64,000 nucleotides of DNA from Glycomyces sp. TRM65418 (GTDB lineage: Bacteria > Actinomycetota > Actinomycetes > Mycobacteriales > Micromonosporaceae). The number at the start of each line of letters is the position of its first letter. Positions within the stretch are counted from its first letter, which is position 1. A model generated the notes under the pieces. The model worked only from the letters and a program-made list of their open reading frames with translations. It had not been told where the DNA came from and made no database searches. Positions 39,579-48,741 of the stretch are shown piece after piece. Made by a program: the position numbers and the translations under genes. The stretch lies in assembly GCF_019710475.1 (NCBI RefSeq), contig NZ_JAJFAX010000004.1:124001-188000 (forward strand), in the 5' to 3' direction.

Positions 39579-41552
39579 ATGCGACAACCCAGACTCATCG
39601 GAGCGTCGGCGGCGGCGGCCGTGCTCGCCGGCTCCGTGATCGCGGGCGGCACCGCCGCGCTCGCCGAAACCCCGAGCGCCGACCCGGCCGGGACGCCACC
39701 CGCCCCGACCGCCGTCACCCTCCCCACGGGCGACCGCGTCACCGTGATGCCGAACGGCGCCACCGCGATCGACCCCGCCCCGGGCCGCGAGGACACCACC
39801 TTCATCACTCCGACGTCGCCGAGCGGCGACATCGTGGTCGTCCCGACCGACCGGGTCGCGGCCATCGAAGCCGGCGACGAGGACCCGCGGCGCTACAACG
39901 TCTCCGAGCTGCTCGACGCCGGCCAGACCGACGCCGCGAGCGCCACCGAGTCCGAACTGGACGACCGCGAGTACGTCGGGCTCGTCCCCGACACCTCGTC
40001 CGGGGCCGAGGCGACCGCCGAAGACGACCTCCAGAAGCTCTACGTCACCCTCCGCGACCGCGACGGCGAGGCCCCCGACGGCTCCTGGATGCTCTGGGCC
40101 GCCCGCGACGGCTCCGATTTCGGCAGCATCCCGATCGAGGAGAACGGCGAAGGCGGGACCGTGCTGCCGCCCGGCGACTACGTCATCGTCTCCGGCTTCT
40201 GGTCCGACGCCACCGAGACCGAACGCGGCCGGATCATCATGGGCATGACCCCGGTGACCATCGAGGACACCTTCTACGACCTCGTCCTCGACGGCGGCGA
40301 GGCCCAGCCGGTGAGCGTCGACGTGGAGCAGGAGGACGCCCGGTTCCTCAACGCCGCCATGGTGCTCGACGCTCGGCACGCCGAAGCGAACCTCGGCTAC
40401 GGCAATTACCTCGGCCCGCAGGACGACGCCTTCCTGCTGCCCGAGCCCGACCTGCCCGAGTTCGACCTCGGCTTCATCTACCAGCCGGTCCTCGCGAGCC
40501 CCGAAGGCGCCGAGGACCCGTACGTCTACAACCTCGCCTTCCACGAGGTCGGCGGCTTCCCGGACGACACCGCCTTCAGCGTCGACGACGACGACCTCGC
40601 GACCGTGCAGACGGACTACGGTGACCTCGGCGTCGCCTACGACGGCCAGACCTGCGACTACGGCGACTACACCGAACGCCAGATCGGCATGGGCTTCTGC
40701 CGCCTCATCGACACGGCCGTGCCCTCGCAGCGGACCATGTACTACACCGCCGACCCCGGGACCGTCTGGGACAACCAGTTCGTGGCCGGGGAACGCGACG
40801 AATACGGCGACCTCGTCAACGGCTTCGTCGCCAACTACGAGCGGGTCTTCGAACCGGGCGCGACCGAGCGGGTCATGCCGCGCGGCGGCCTCTCCTCCGG
40901 TGTCCCCGCCGCCTACCGCGTCGGCGAGGACGGCGTGAACTATTTCGGCGCCGAGACCATGCCGGTGGGAGGCGGCAACGACGAGGAGCTGTTCCTCGTG
41001 GGCGCCAAGGGCACCGCGACGCTCAGCCGCGACGGCGAGACCATCGCCGCCGCCGAGGGACTCGACTTCTACTGGGAGACCCTGTTCGCCGAGATGCCCG
41101 AGGGCGACGCCGGGCGCTACACCCTGACCGCCGACGTCACGCAGTCCTCGCCCGCCTCGGTCTTCGGCACCGACGCCACGGCCACGTGGGAGTTCGACTC
41201 GGCCCCGGCCGAGGACGGCGAGTTCGACGACATCGCGCTCCCGGTCGTGCAGCTCACCGCCGACGACATCGAAGGCGGCTACGGCGAACGCGGCGCGTGC
41301 CAGGAGATCACCCTGGACCTGCGGTCCTATGAGTACGGTCCGGTCGTCCACGCCGTGGACATGGCCTTCGAGATCTCCTACAACGACGGCAGGACCTGGA
41401 AGAAGATCGGCCTCGACCGCGACGGCGACAGCGCCACGGCCGAGATCGACCACCCGCGTTCGGCCCGATGGGTCTCGGTCCGCATGACCGCGACCGACGA
41501 CGCCGGCACCGAAGTCGTGCACACCACCATCCGCGCCTACGGGCTCAAATAG
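39579..41552 (+). CDS. secreted protein resembling the N-terminal region of large subtilases
   Basis: A 657-aa exported protein with a signal peptide ending near residue 30 (GGTAALAE). Residues 45-115 (VTLPTGDRVTV, DIVVVPTDRVAAI, RYNVSELLDAG) look like the pro-region found at the start of large actinobacterial S8 peptidases. No Asp/His/Ser catalytic motifs occur anywhere in the protein. The rest is acidic, with a beta-sandwich-like C-terminus (YNDGRTWKKIGLDRDGDSA). Ribosome site AAGGGAA precedes ATG 39579. Function unknown. Confidence 0.8.
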   Translation: MRQPRLIGASAAAAVLAGSVIAGGTAALAETPSADPAGTPPAPTAVTLPTGDRVTVMPNGATAIDPAPGREDTTFITPTSPSGDIVVVPTDRVAAIEAGDEDPRRYNVSELLDAGQTDAASATESELDDREYVGLVPDTSSGAEATAEDDLQKLYVTLRDRDGEAPDGSWMLWAARDGSDFGSIPIEENGEGGTVLPPGDYVIVSGFWSDATETERGRIIMGMTPVTIEDTFYDLVLDGGEAQPVSVDVEQEDARFLNAAMVLDARHAEANLGYGNYLGPQDDAFLLPEPDLPEFDLGFIYQPVLASPEGAEDPYVYNLAFHEVGGFPDDTAFSVDDDDLATVQTDYGDLGVAYDGQTCDYGDYTERQIGMGFCRLIDTAVPSQRTMYYTADPGTVWDNQFVAGERDEYGDLVNGFVANYERVFEPGATERVMPRGGLSSGVPAAYRVGEDGVNYFGAETMPVGGGNDEELFLVGAKGTATLSRDGETIAAAEGLDFYWETLFAEMPEGDAGRYTLTADVTQSSPASVFGTDATATWEFDSAPAEDGEFDDIALPVVQLTADDIEGGYGERGACQEITLDLRSYEYGPVVHAVDMAFEISYNDGRTWKKIGLDRDGDSATAEIDHPRSARWVSVRMTATDDAGTEVVHTTIRAYGLK

Positions 41553-41906
41553 GCCGGACCGCGGCCCGGCATCCCCGTGGCGGGCCGCGGTCCCCGAACG
41601 GCAAGGGGGCCCGGCCGCTCAGCGGCCGGGCCCCCGGTCTGAGGCGGCGAAGCGGCCGTGCGGATGCGCGGACTGGCGCACCGACGTCGACGCCTCCTTC
41701 GAGGGCGACTTGGAGCAGTGCTTCCCCGCCGGTCGCCGTCCCAGCGAATGGTCCGAGACCATGACCCCCGAGCCGTGTCGCAGTCGGTGCGTTCGCGTAT
41801 CCGGCGGTCGCCGCTCGGGACCGCGAGCCCGAGGCTCGATCGGCGGCCGGTTCAGCCGGTGTGCAAGGCCGCTGCAGAATGAGCAGAACACCGCTGGAGG
41901 TTCCCG
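41553..41906. other. intergenic region with terminator
   Basis: It holds the hairpin at 41605-41635. A reading frame around 41660-41800 (DWRTDVDASFEGDLEQCF) looks mildly protein-like but has no usable start or ribosome site and may be a remnant. GGAGG at 41895-41899 serves the next gene. Confidence 0.5.
41605..41635 (+). terminator. hairpin after the secreted protein gene
   Basis: A 14-bp perfect stem (41605-41618 with 41622-41635) with loop TCA. Confidence 0.65.
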
Positions 41907-42467
41907 ATGCGCATCGACCGTGCCGTACGTCCTCAGATCATCGCGTTCGCCGGTTTGCCCGGCGCGGGCAAGTCGACCCTGGCGGAGGCGCTGGCGCGAG
42001 TCTCGCGAACCCCGGTGTTCGCCAGCGACTGGCTGATGGGGGCGCTCAAGCCGTACCACGTGTTCAAGGGCATGGACGAGGCGACTTACGACGCGCTCTG
42101 CCACGGTTTGGTCGAGTCGCTGGTCACGCGGCAGTTGCTGGTGGACCAGTCGGCGATCACCGACTGCGTCCTCGATGACGGAACCGCCGAGCGCTGGGGG
42201 CGGCTCGCCGCTGAGCACGACGCCGAATTGCGCGTCGTCGAGTGCGTATGCAGTGACGTCGACCTGCACCGGCGGCGGGTCGAGGGACGGAAACGGAACA
42301 TCCCCAACTGGCATGAGGTCGATTGGGCGCACGTGGAGCGCATGCGCGGTGAGTTTCCGCCGCTGACGGTCGAGCGACTGACGGTCGATGCCGTCGAGTC
42401 GATCGAGGTCAACCTCGGCAAGGTCCGCGACTACCTGGCGGCGCCCTCAGCGGTGCGACAAGGCTGA
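41907..42467 (+). CDS. P-loop kinase-like AAA protein
   Basis: A 186-aa P-loop NTPase with Walker A GLPGAGKST at residues 16-24, followed by FASDWLMGALKP and VDQSAITDC, and a lid-like Arg-rich HRRRVEGRKRN near 130. This layout fits zeta-toxin/polynucleotide-kinase-like small-molecule kinases. Substrate unknown. Ribosome site GGAGG is 7 nt before ATG 41907. It stands alone. Confidence 0.8.
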   Translation: MRIDRAVRPQIIAFAGLPGAGKSTLAEALARVSRTPVFASDWLMGALKPYHVFKGMDEATYDALCHGLVESLVTRQLLVDQSAITDCVLDDGTAERWGRLAAEHDAELRVVECVCSDVDLHRRRVEGRKRNIPNWHEVDWAHVERMRGEFPPLTVERLTVDAVESIEVNLGKVRDYLAAPSAVRQG

Positions 42468-42653
42468 TGCGTGCGCCTCGCTCCTTCCGCCTGCGGCAGA
42501 GGGAATGCGCAGCTGGACGCCTCGCCCGTCCAGGCCACCGCCACTTCGGAAACCTCGGCCCTCGGCACGCGCGCGGTGGCAGTCGCGCACCCGCGTCACG
42601 TGCCTTCAGATCGGCTAGAATCGTCTCGTCGCGCCGGGATACGGCGCTGACCG

Positions 42654-42729
42654 GCCGCTGTAGCTTTAACGGTAGAGCAACTGTCTTGTAAACAGTAGGT
42701 TGCGGGTTCGAATCCTGTCAGCGGCTCCA
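42654..42729 (+). tRNA. tRNA-Thr (anticodon TGT)
   Basis: A 76-nt cloverleaf with encoded CCA. The acceptor GCCGCTG pairs with CAGCGGC; the anticodon arm ACTGT/ACAGT presents TGT at 42687-42689, reading ACA; the T arm has TTCGAAT. The discriminator base is T. Confidence 0.95.
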
Positions 42730-43160
42730 ACGGCAAGACGCCCGGCCGACGGCCGGGCGTTCGCCACTGCCGGATCAGGGCGTCGCCCTCCTCAGGGCTT
42801 TCCCGCCCCTCGTGGCCGGAAGCGCGGTTTCGTTGGAGGCGCTCCGTCTCGGCGGCATCCGTGTGAGGGCCACGACCGAGTGAATGAGGCAACCGGTCCA
42901 TCGCTTGCGACCGGCTCGTCCTCGGCTGAACGCGACACTGCCGGGACTCGACCGGGATTCCGCGCTGTCCTCCATCCGCTCGGTTCCACTGGCTGAGCCA
43001 GATCGGCGCATGGTCAGTGGTTCTCGGGCTCGAGCCCGACCACGATCCTTGATTCAGTGTCCTGCGTCACATTCAACGGGAGCATGTCGAGAAGTACCGG
43101 CCGACTCCGTCCCTCGGGTGAAGGGTCGCGAAGGCGCGGTCCAAGACTCAGGAGGCGATC
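42730..43160. other. intergenic region after tRNA-Thr
   Basis: Apart from the hairpin at 42738-42760 and the ribosome site CAGGAGG just before 43161, I see no feature. Frames across it have no ribosome site and lack the codon bias of real genes here. Confidence 0.6.
42738..42760 (+). terminator. hairpin after tRNA-Thr
   Basis: A 10-bp perfect stem (42738-42747 with 42751-42760), loop GAC, 8 nt after the tRNA. Confidence 0.6.
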
Positions 43161-43598
43161 ATGACGGTCATCCGGATGGACCACGTCGGCATCGTGGTCG
43201 AGGATCTCGCGGCCGCCATCGCGTTCTTCGTCGAGCTCGGCCTGGAACTGGAAGGCCGGGCCACGGTCGAAGGCGCGTGGGTGGACCAGATCGTCGGGCT
43301 GGAGGGCGTCAAATCGGACATCGCGATGCTCCGGACCCCCGACGGTCACGGACGGGTCGAGCTGTCGACGTTCGAGCGGCCGGTGGCCGCCGGCCCTGCG
43401 CCGTGGGCTCCGGCGAACGTTCCGGGCATTCCTCGCCTCACGTTCTTCGTCGACTCGGTGGACGGCGCCGTCGACCGCCTGCGCCCCCACGGCGCCGAGA
43501 TCGAGGGGCAGGTGGCGCAGTACGAGGACCGCTACCGGTACTGCTACGTCCGCGGCCCCGCCGGCGTCATCATCGGCCTCTGCGAGGAGCTTCGCTGA
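43161..43598 (+). CDS. VOC/glyoxalase-family protein
   Basis: A 145-aa vicinal-oxygen-chelate protein with the typical paired beta-alpha-beta-beta-beta halves: MDHVGIVVEDLAAAIAFFVELG at the start and LTFFVDSVDGAVDRLRPHGA later, ending YVRGPAGVIIGLCEE. Metal-ligand candidates are His8, Glu in RVELSTF and the C-terminal Glu. The substrate is not predictable. Strong ribosome site AGGAGG. Confidence 0.88.
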   Translation: MTVIRMDHVGIVVEDLAAAIAFFVELGLELEGRATVEGAWVDQIVGLEGVKSDIAMLRTPDGHGRVELSTFERPVAAGPAPWAPANVPGIPRLTFFVDSVDGAVDRLRPHGAEIEGQVAQYEDRYRYCYVRGPAGVIIGLCEELR

Positions 43599-43707
43599 AG
43601 CGGGCGAACCGAGTCGGGCGATGGCCACGGCACGACGCCTCGCCCGGCGGCCAGTGCCATCCAGTGATCGCGCCCGTCGAGGGCGCGCGAGACGACAGGA
43701 ATCGAAC

Positions 43708-44274
43708 ATGCGCAAGCTCGTAGTCCAGCAGTGGGCCACCCTCGACAACATCGCCGCCGAAGAGGACGGCGGGCTCAGTTTCGTCTCAGGAGAGCCCTTC
43801 TCCGATACGACCGATCCCGAGTACAAGGCACGCATCATGGGGTTCATCGACTCGGTCGACACCATGATCCTGGGCGCGAACACCTACGCCCAGAGCAAGG
43901 ACTACTGGCCGCACGCCGAAGAGCAGGGCGCGTACGGCGAGAAGCTCAACAACCTCGCCAAGTTCGTCGCCTCGTCGACGCTGGAAGACGCCCCGTGGGG
44001 CGATTTTCCCGCCGCGACCGTGACGCGCGACCCCGTCGCCACCGTCCGGGAACTCAAGGGGCAGAACGGCAAAGACCTCTGGCTGTGGGGGAGCCTCACG
44101 CTCATGCGTTCCCTCATGGACGCGGGCGTCGTCGACGTCGTCCAGATGCTGGTCTGCCCGGTGTCGCGCGGCAGGGGAAGGCGCGTCTTCGAAGACCGGC
44201 ATGACCTGAAGCCGCTCGAGGCCGCCGCGTTCGGCAACGGCGTCGTGCTGCTGCGGTACGAGTTCCGGAAATAG
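43708..44274 (+). CDS. dihydrofolate reductase-family (RibD C-terminal-like) protein
   Basis: A 188-aa protein of the DHFR/RibD-C family widespread in actinobacteria: MRKLVVQQWATLDNIAAEEDGG, then MILGANTYAQ and KDLWLWGSLTLMRSL, the NADPH-binding part. It is not the essential folate DHFR; reduction of another pterin or flavin-like compound is possible. ATG 43708 follows ACAGGAAT. The VOC gene is 110 nt upstream. Confidence 0.85.
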   Translation: MRKLVVQQWATLDNIAAEEDGGLSFVSGEPFSDTTDPEYKARIMGFIDSVDTMILGANTYAQSKDYWPHAEEQGAYGEKLNNLAKFVASSTLEDAPWGDFPAATVTRDPVATVRELKGQNGKDLWLWGSLTLMRSLMDAGVVDVVQMLVCPVSRGRGRRVFEDRHDLKPLEAAAFGNGVVLLRYEFRK

Positions 44275-44355
44275 GCGGATCGACCGCTCCTGCGACGATC
44301 CGGACGCCGGCGGGGCCGCTCGTTCTCGAGCCTCGTCCGACGCCCGCTCGCTGCG

Positions 44356-46062
44356 TCAGTCCTCCACCGTCACTGCGCCGGAGACCAGGCCGGCCGCTGC
44401 TTCAGCCGCCAGCGTCCCGGCCTGTTCGCCCGCTTCCGCCAGCGCTCCGCGCAGCGCTTCCAAGCTCGCGAAGGCCGTGCCCCTCCGCTGCTGCTCCGCG
44501 AGCGGGAGCCTCGGGAGCTTCACCGACAGGAGGCGCCGCTTGGCGCCCGTGGCGGTCCGCTTCGTCGCCGTCGGGAGCCGGGCCGCCAGTACCGCCGCCA
44601 TCCAGCCGAGGTCCAAGGTCGGTTCGCAGGTCACCGTCCACTGCGTCTCGGTGGCGTCCTCTCGTCGCCCGATCCGCACGGGCGGTGCGCCGACCGGGTC
44701 GACGATGACGCACTCGGCGTCGCCGCCGGCCGTGGATTCGCCGCCCGGCGCGACGTTCAAGTGGCCGTCGCGTTCCAGTTCGCCCAGGCTCGTCTCCGGG
44801 GCCGACTCCTCCGTGCCGGTGCCGAAGCGCGGCACGGGCCGTCCGGCGAGTTCGGCCAGGCGGCCGCTCAGGCGGCCGACCGATTCGGCGAGGGTCGCGG
44901 CGTCGCCCGCCGCGCTCGCCAGGTAGACCGCGGGGGAGATGTCCACGTCTTCGTCCCACAGGCGCATGAGCGGGACCGTGGCCGAGTCCGCGGTGCCGAC
45001 CGGGGCGTTCGGTGCCGCGGTGAAGGACCGCCAGGCCTCGGCGAATCCGTTCCCGTTGGACACCAGCAGCTGCGTCGTCTCGCCGCGCGGGGCGAGGACC
45101 CAGATGTGGGCCTTGGCCTCCGGGTGGTCGACGACGGCCCGCAGCGCGCCCCAGCGGAGGAGTTCCGAGCGGATGCGCCGGCCCGAGCGGCGGTGCGCCA
45201 CCTGGGCGGGCATCCGCACGACCGCGTGGCCGCCCGGGGCGAGCAGGGCGACGCAGTGCAGGGCCCATGCCAGTTCGGGCTCGGTTCGCGGCGGGGTGCC
45301 GTAGGCGAGGCGCGGGTCGTCCCCGGCGGGGAGCCGGTCGTGGCCCCAGTCCTTGACGTTGAACGGCGGGTCGCACACCACCAGGTCGAACCGCTCGGCC
45401 GGGAGCGGGGTCAGCAGGGAGTCCCAGGCGCGCACCGTCACTTCGGCCCGCTCGTCGTGGAGCCGCAGGCGCTGCTCGGCGATGTCGGCGCGGGCCGCCG
45501 ACAGGTCCCGGCCGCTGAGGACCCTGCAGTGGCCGGTCCGGCGCACGACCGCGGTGAGGAGGTCGCCTTCGTCGCATGCGGGGTCGTGCACGGCGGGCGC
45601 GGCGGTGTCCTCGGTGACGACGGCGGCGATGTCGGCCAGCGGCGCGATGCCCGGTGGGACGCCCGTCCCGGCGGCTTCGCGGGCACGCTCGATGAAGAAC
45701 TCGAAGAGCTCGGCGGCCGGGATCTCCTGCTGGAGTTCCTTGAGCCGCCGGGCGGTCGCGCCGTCGCCTTGGAAGGCCGCGGCGACCGCGGCGAGTGCGG
45801 CTTCGGCGGTGGGCTCGGTTCCCTCGACCGCGAACCAGAGGCGGTCGGCGCCCGTCACGCGGAGGCGGCGGCCGTGGGCTTCAGCCCAGTGTTCGAGCTC
45901 GGCGAGCGCGAATCGGGGGCGGCGGGCGGTCGCGTCCACGGGATCGGGGAAGTCGGGTTCGCGGCGGCGCCAGTTGCTGACGGCGTTGCGTCCGACGCCC
46001 GCGAGGCGGGCGAGATCGGTCAGCGTGATGGTCGCGTCGGCACTGGCGTCACGGGTGGTCAT
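44356..46062 (-). CDS. HTH / N6-adenine methylase / HsdS-like fusion
   Basis: A 568-aa protein. Residues 8-60 are a helix-turn-helix (LTDLARLAGVGRNAVSNWRRR). The central domain is an HsdM-like N6-adenine methylase with motif I region DPACDEGDLL (usually GxG; here Asp-Glu-Gly) and motif IV DPPFNVKDWG. The C-terminus has LLSVKLPRLPLAEQQRRG, the hallmark of type I specificity subunits, so DNA recognition may be built in. No restriction subunit is nearby. ATG 46062 is the start after which the HTH is complete. Confidence 0.85.
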   Translation of the reverse strand: MTTRDASADATITLTDLARLAGVGRNAVSNWRRREPDFPDPVDATARRPRFALAELEHWAEAHGRRLRVTGADRLWFAVEGTEPTAEAALAAVAAAFQGDGATARRLKELQQEIPAAELFEFFIERAREAAGTGVPPGIAPLADIAAVVTEDTAAPAVHDPACDEGDLLTAVVRRTGHCRVLSGRDLSAARADIAEQRLRLHDERAEVTVRAWDSLLTPLPAERFDLVVCDPPFNVKDWGHDRLPAGDDPRLAYGTPPRTEPELAWALHCVALLAPGGHAVVRMPAQVAHRRSGRRIRSELLRWGALRAVVDHPEAKAHIWVLAPRGETTQLLVSNGNGFAEAWRSFTAAPNAPVGTADSATVPLMRLWDEDVDISPAVYLASAAGDAATLAESVGRLSGRLAELAGRPVPRFGTGTEESAPETSLGELERDGHLNVAPGGESTAGGDAECVIVDPVGAPPVRIGRREDATETQWTVTCEPTLDLGWMAAVLAARLPTATKRTATGAKRRLLSVKLPRLPLAEQQRRGTAFASLEALRGALAEAGEQAGTLAAEAAAGLVSGAVTVED

Positions 46063-46126
46063 GCGGCTCCCTGCTTCGGTTTGTCGCATCGTAGCCCACC
46101 CCGCGTTGCTGAGACTCCACACAGTC

Positions 46127-46169
46127 TATTATTCTCGTGAAGTGAGTTCACAAGACTCTGATTGTGAAC
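46127..46169. promoter_or_regulatory. shared divergent promoter region with 8-bp dyad
   Basis: The dyad GTTCACAA-N8-TTGTGAAC (46146-46169) is perfect over 8-bp arms. It lies between a plus-strand -10 TATTAT (46127-46132) for the lipoprotein and a minus-strand TAGACT (46128-46123) for the methylase, so a bound protein could control both. The HTH of the methylase is a candidate ligand, by inference. Half-sites are in the opposite order to a Rex site. Confidence 0.5.
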
Positions 46170-46191
46170 ACCACCCCACGGAAGGAAGATC

Positions 46192-46794
46192 ATGACCATC
46201 GAACTCCCCGAGATCTCCAAGCGACTCCTCGCTGTCGGCGGCACCGCCCTCATCGGCCTGGCCGCCCTGTCCGCCTGCGGAGGCGAGGACTCCGGGACCG
46301 GGGACGCCTCGGCCGCAAGTGAGACCGAGGCCGAAGCGGTCGCCGAGGACGAAGCCGGCGGCGGCGACGGCACCAGCCCGGACTCCCCGCTCCCGGCCGG
46401 CTCGACCGTCGAGGTCACCGACTGGACCCTCACCGCGACCGGCACGCTCGACGCGACCGAGGAGATCCTGGCCTTCGACGAGTACAACGAGGCCCCCGCC
46501 GACGGGTTCCAGCAGGGCATCGTGACCCTGGAGGGCACCTACGACGGCGACGCGTCCGGATCGCTGTGGACCGACGCGTCGTTCGGGATCTGGGCCGACG
46601 GCACCTTCTACGACAGCCTCGACTGCATGAACACCGTCGAGAACGAGCTCATGGAGGTCGCCGAAGTCTCCGCCGGAAGCAGCGCGACCGGTTCGGCCTG
46701 CGTCGAGATCCCCAGGGGCGCCGAGTCCTACCTGATCTACATCGAGGACATCTGGGCACTCGACGGCACCCAGTACTTCATCGAGATCGGCTGA
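46192..46794 (+). CDS. lipoprotein, unknown function
   Basis: A 200-aa lipoprotein: signal peptide with lipobox LSAC at about residue 26, an Asp/Glu/Gly-rich linker, then a beta-rich domain of about 130 residues with a pair of Cys (LDCMNT and SACVEI) that may form a disulfide. The overall look recalls DUF4352-like Ig-fold lipoproteins. Ribosome site GGAAGGA. Confidence 0.75.
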   Translation: MTIELPEISKRLLAVGGTALIGLAALSACGGEDSGTGDASAASETEAEAVAEDEAGGGDGTSPDSPLPAGSTVEVTDWTLTATGTLDATEEILAFDEYNEAPADGFQQGIVTLEGTYDGDASGSLWTDASFGIWADGTFYDSLDCMNTVENELMEVAEVSAGSSATGSACVEIPRGAESYLIYIEDIWALDGTQYFIEIG

Positions 46795-47108
46795 GGCCCA
46801 CCGACCGGAGGACGCGGCGACCATTGGGCGGAACCCGCGTCCTCCTCACTCCAACTCCTTTGCCTCCCAAGGCGACCCGTGTTCCAACCGCTCCTCGCCC
46901 GGGGCTTCACCGAACTGCAACCATCGTGATCCTTGTCATGGGCACCGGTCCGACGTTTCACAGAAGGATGAATCCCCAGTTCAGACGCGTGTCGTGCCCG
47001 GCAGTGACGGCCCCTGGCGCGCCGGTGGTTGAACACCCCTCATAAGGTCGCGCTGAACTCATAGAGCACCGCCCCACCCGACAGACGGTGCCGTACCGAA
47101 AGCAGCAC
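46795..47108. other. intergenic region between two lipoprotein genes
   Basis: It contains a hairpin with 10-bp arms GGAGGACGCG/CGCGTCCTCC (46807-46816, 46836-46845), probably the terminator of the first lipoprotein gene. Nothing else is recognisable. Confidence 0.5.
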
Positions 47109-47837
47109 ATGAACATCAGCACCGAGACCTTCGGCCCCATCCGCCGCGCCCTCGCCGTGGGCGGCCTCGCCCTCACCGGCACCCTGGCCCTCACCGGCTG
47201 CGGCATCCTCGACCAGGCCTCCTCCACTGACTCGGCGAGTGAGGTCAGCGAAGAGCAGTTCGACGCCGTCGCCGACGCCGCCGCGGGCGACTGCCTGCCC
47301 GAAGAGATGCTCGGCGGCGACAACTCGACCTTCGCGGTCGACTGTGAAGACCCGACCGCGTTCTGGACCATCACCGCGATCGAGGCCGACCCGGCCGTCA
47401 CCGCCAACGCCTCCGGCACGGTCGACGACCCGGCGGGCGTCTACGAGCTGTGCGGTGAGACCGTCGCTGCGCAGATCCCCGGTTCCCCCTGGACCGACTG
47501 GAACATGATCTACGACCCAACCACGCTCACCGTGGACTACCTGTTCTGCGTCGAGGCCATCGGGGTTCCGACCGCCGCCGGCACCACTCCGGTCGTCCCC
47601 GCCGCCGGTGAGTGCTACAACTCCATGTCGGTGAGCTCCGAACTCCACTTCGGCACGCTCCCGTGCGACTCCGCCGATGTCGACTCCGTCGTCGTGGACG
47701 CGATCGCCGTCGACCAGGCCGACTGGGCCACGGCCGACGCCGAGGCCATCGCGGCCGAGTGCAGCGGCGAGTGGGTGTACTACCAGCCGGTCATGGACCA
47801 GTTCGGCCGTACCACCGCGGTGTACTGCACCGAGTAG
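47109..47837 (+). CDS. lipoprotein with septum-formation-like Cys pattern
   Basis: A 242-aa lipoprotein with lipobox LTGC at about residue 31. Two similar halves follow, each beginning with a GDCL or GECY element and a later Cys (VDCEDP, LPCDSA), as in septum-formation/LppU-like domains; this match is tentative. ATG 47109 gives the best signal peptide. The hairpin at 47994-48018 is shared with the convergent gene. Confidence 0.75.
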   Translation: MNISTETFGPIRRALAVGGLALTGTLALTGCGILDQASSTDSASEVSEEQFDAVADAAAGDCLPEEMLGGDNSTFAVDCEDPTAFWTITAIEADPAVTANASGTVDDPAGVYELCGETVAAQIPGSPWTDWNMIYDPTTLTVDYLFCVEAIGVPTAAGTTPVVPAAGECYNSMSVSSELHFGTLPCDSADVDSVVVDAIAVDQADWATADAEAIAAECSGEWVYYQPVMDQFGRTTAVYCTE

Positions 47838-47993
47838 CAGCCGCCGGGCCGCGGCCCATACGAGCGTGCGGTCAAGGCGCGTAGGAGCTCGCGACAGGGC
47901 TGTCGCCCGTGATCGCCCGAGTCTCATAGCGCTTTGCGGCCCTGCGACCGGGCTGCGGTCCCTCCGAGCGTGCGCTCGCAGTGTTCGAGAACA

Positions 47994-48018
47994 GGCCCCG
48001 GAGCATTGCTCCGGGGCC
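47994..48018. terminator. bidirectional hairpin
   Basis: A 10-bp perfect stem GGCCCCGGAG/CTCCGGGGCC with a 5-nt loop, between the lipoprotein gene and the convergent helix-hairpin-helix gene. Confidence 0.65.
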
Positions 48019-48033
48019 TTCGCCTTGCGCTCT

Positions 48034-48741
48034 TCAGGGAATGAAGACGCAGTACTCGCGCAGGTGGTGCTCGAAGGAGGGGCTGATCTCGATCACGAGC
48101 ATCACTTCGCCGAGGCTGCCGAAGGGGCCGGAGCGTTCGACCCGGTCCTGGATCTGCCTGGCGCTGCGCTCGGTCACGCCCGGCAGCGAGGTGAGGACGT
48201 GCAGGGGCGCGTGGTTGAGGTCGACGAGACCGCCGTCGTCGTACTGGCGCGGCAGGTCGGGGCGGCCGATGCCGAGGCGCTTGGCGAGCATCGGATCCGC
48301 CGCGGCGGTGCGGCGGGCCTGCTCGCGCAGGTGCCGGGCCCGGTCCACGACCTCCATGTTCGACAACCGCGCGACGGGCACGTGGTGCTGTGCGGGGGCG
48401 GCCCAGACCGCGGACCGGATCAGCAGGAGGTGCGCGGTCGAGACGACCGAGGTGACGCCGATGGCGATGTAGAACAGCACGTCCGCCCACAGCGGCGGGT
48501 ACTGCCCGTAGACGCCGATGACGCCGCAGCCGGCGAGCATGAGCGCCGAGTGGGCCACCAGACCGACCAGCGTCCAGGTGCTGCGGCGGCGGGCGAGGGC
48601 GGTGGCGAACGCGATCGGCGCGCCGAACCCGCACGTGAGCAGCGGCAGCACGGCCCACAGGTAGGTGCCGATCACGGCGAGCCGGCGGTTGCGCGGTCTC
48701 GTGGCAGGAGCGGGCGGGGCGTAGGGACCGAGGGCGGTCAT
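48034..48741 (-). CDS. membrane protein with C-terminal helix-hairpin-helix domain
   Basis: A 235-aa protein: three or four membrane segments in residues 18-115, then a cytoplasmic helical region and a ComEA-like helix-hairpin-helix (VDLNHAPLHVLTSLPGVTERSARQIQDRVERSG). HhH units usually bind DNA backbone non-specifically, or mediate protein contacts. ATG 48741 overlaps the kinase stop (ATGA), so the two are translated together. Confidence 0.8.
   Translation of the reverse strand: MTALGPYAPPAPATRPRNRRLAVIGTYLWAVLPLLTCGFGAPIAFATALARRRSTWTLVGLVAHSALMLAGCGVIGVYGQYPPLWADVLFYIAIGVTSVVSTAHLLLIRSAVWAAPAQHHVPVARLSNMEVVDRARHLREQARRTAAADPMLAKRLGIGRPDLPRQYDDGGLVDLNHAPLHVLTSLPGVTERSARQIQDRVERSGPFGSLGEVMLVIEISPSFEHHLREYCVFIP

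Noticed and set aside
41660..41800. Possible gene remnant after the terminator
   Set aside because: A mildly protein-like frame with no start, no ribosome site and no recognisable family; too weak to call a pseudogene.
42596..42901. Minus-strand ORF containing a GFEPATYCLQ stretch
   Set aside because: It is the antisense translation of tRNA-Thr; such peptides are a well-known false gene product.
46146..46169. Rex site between the methylase and lipoprotein genes
   Set aside because: The half-sites are in reverse order (TTCACAA then TTGTGAA) with 8-nt spacing, so it does not match the Rex consensus; kept only as an unassigned dyad.
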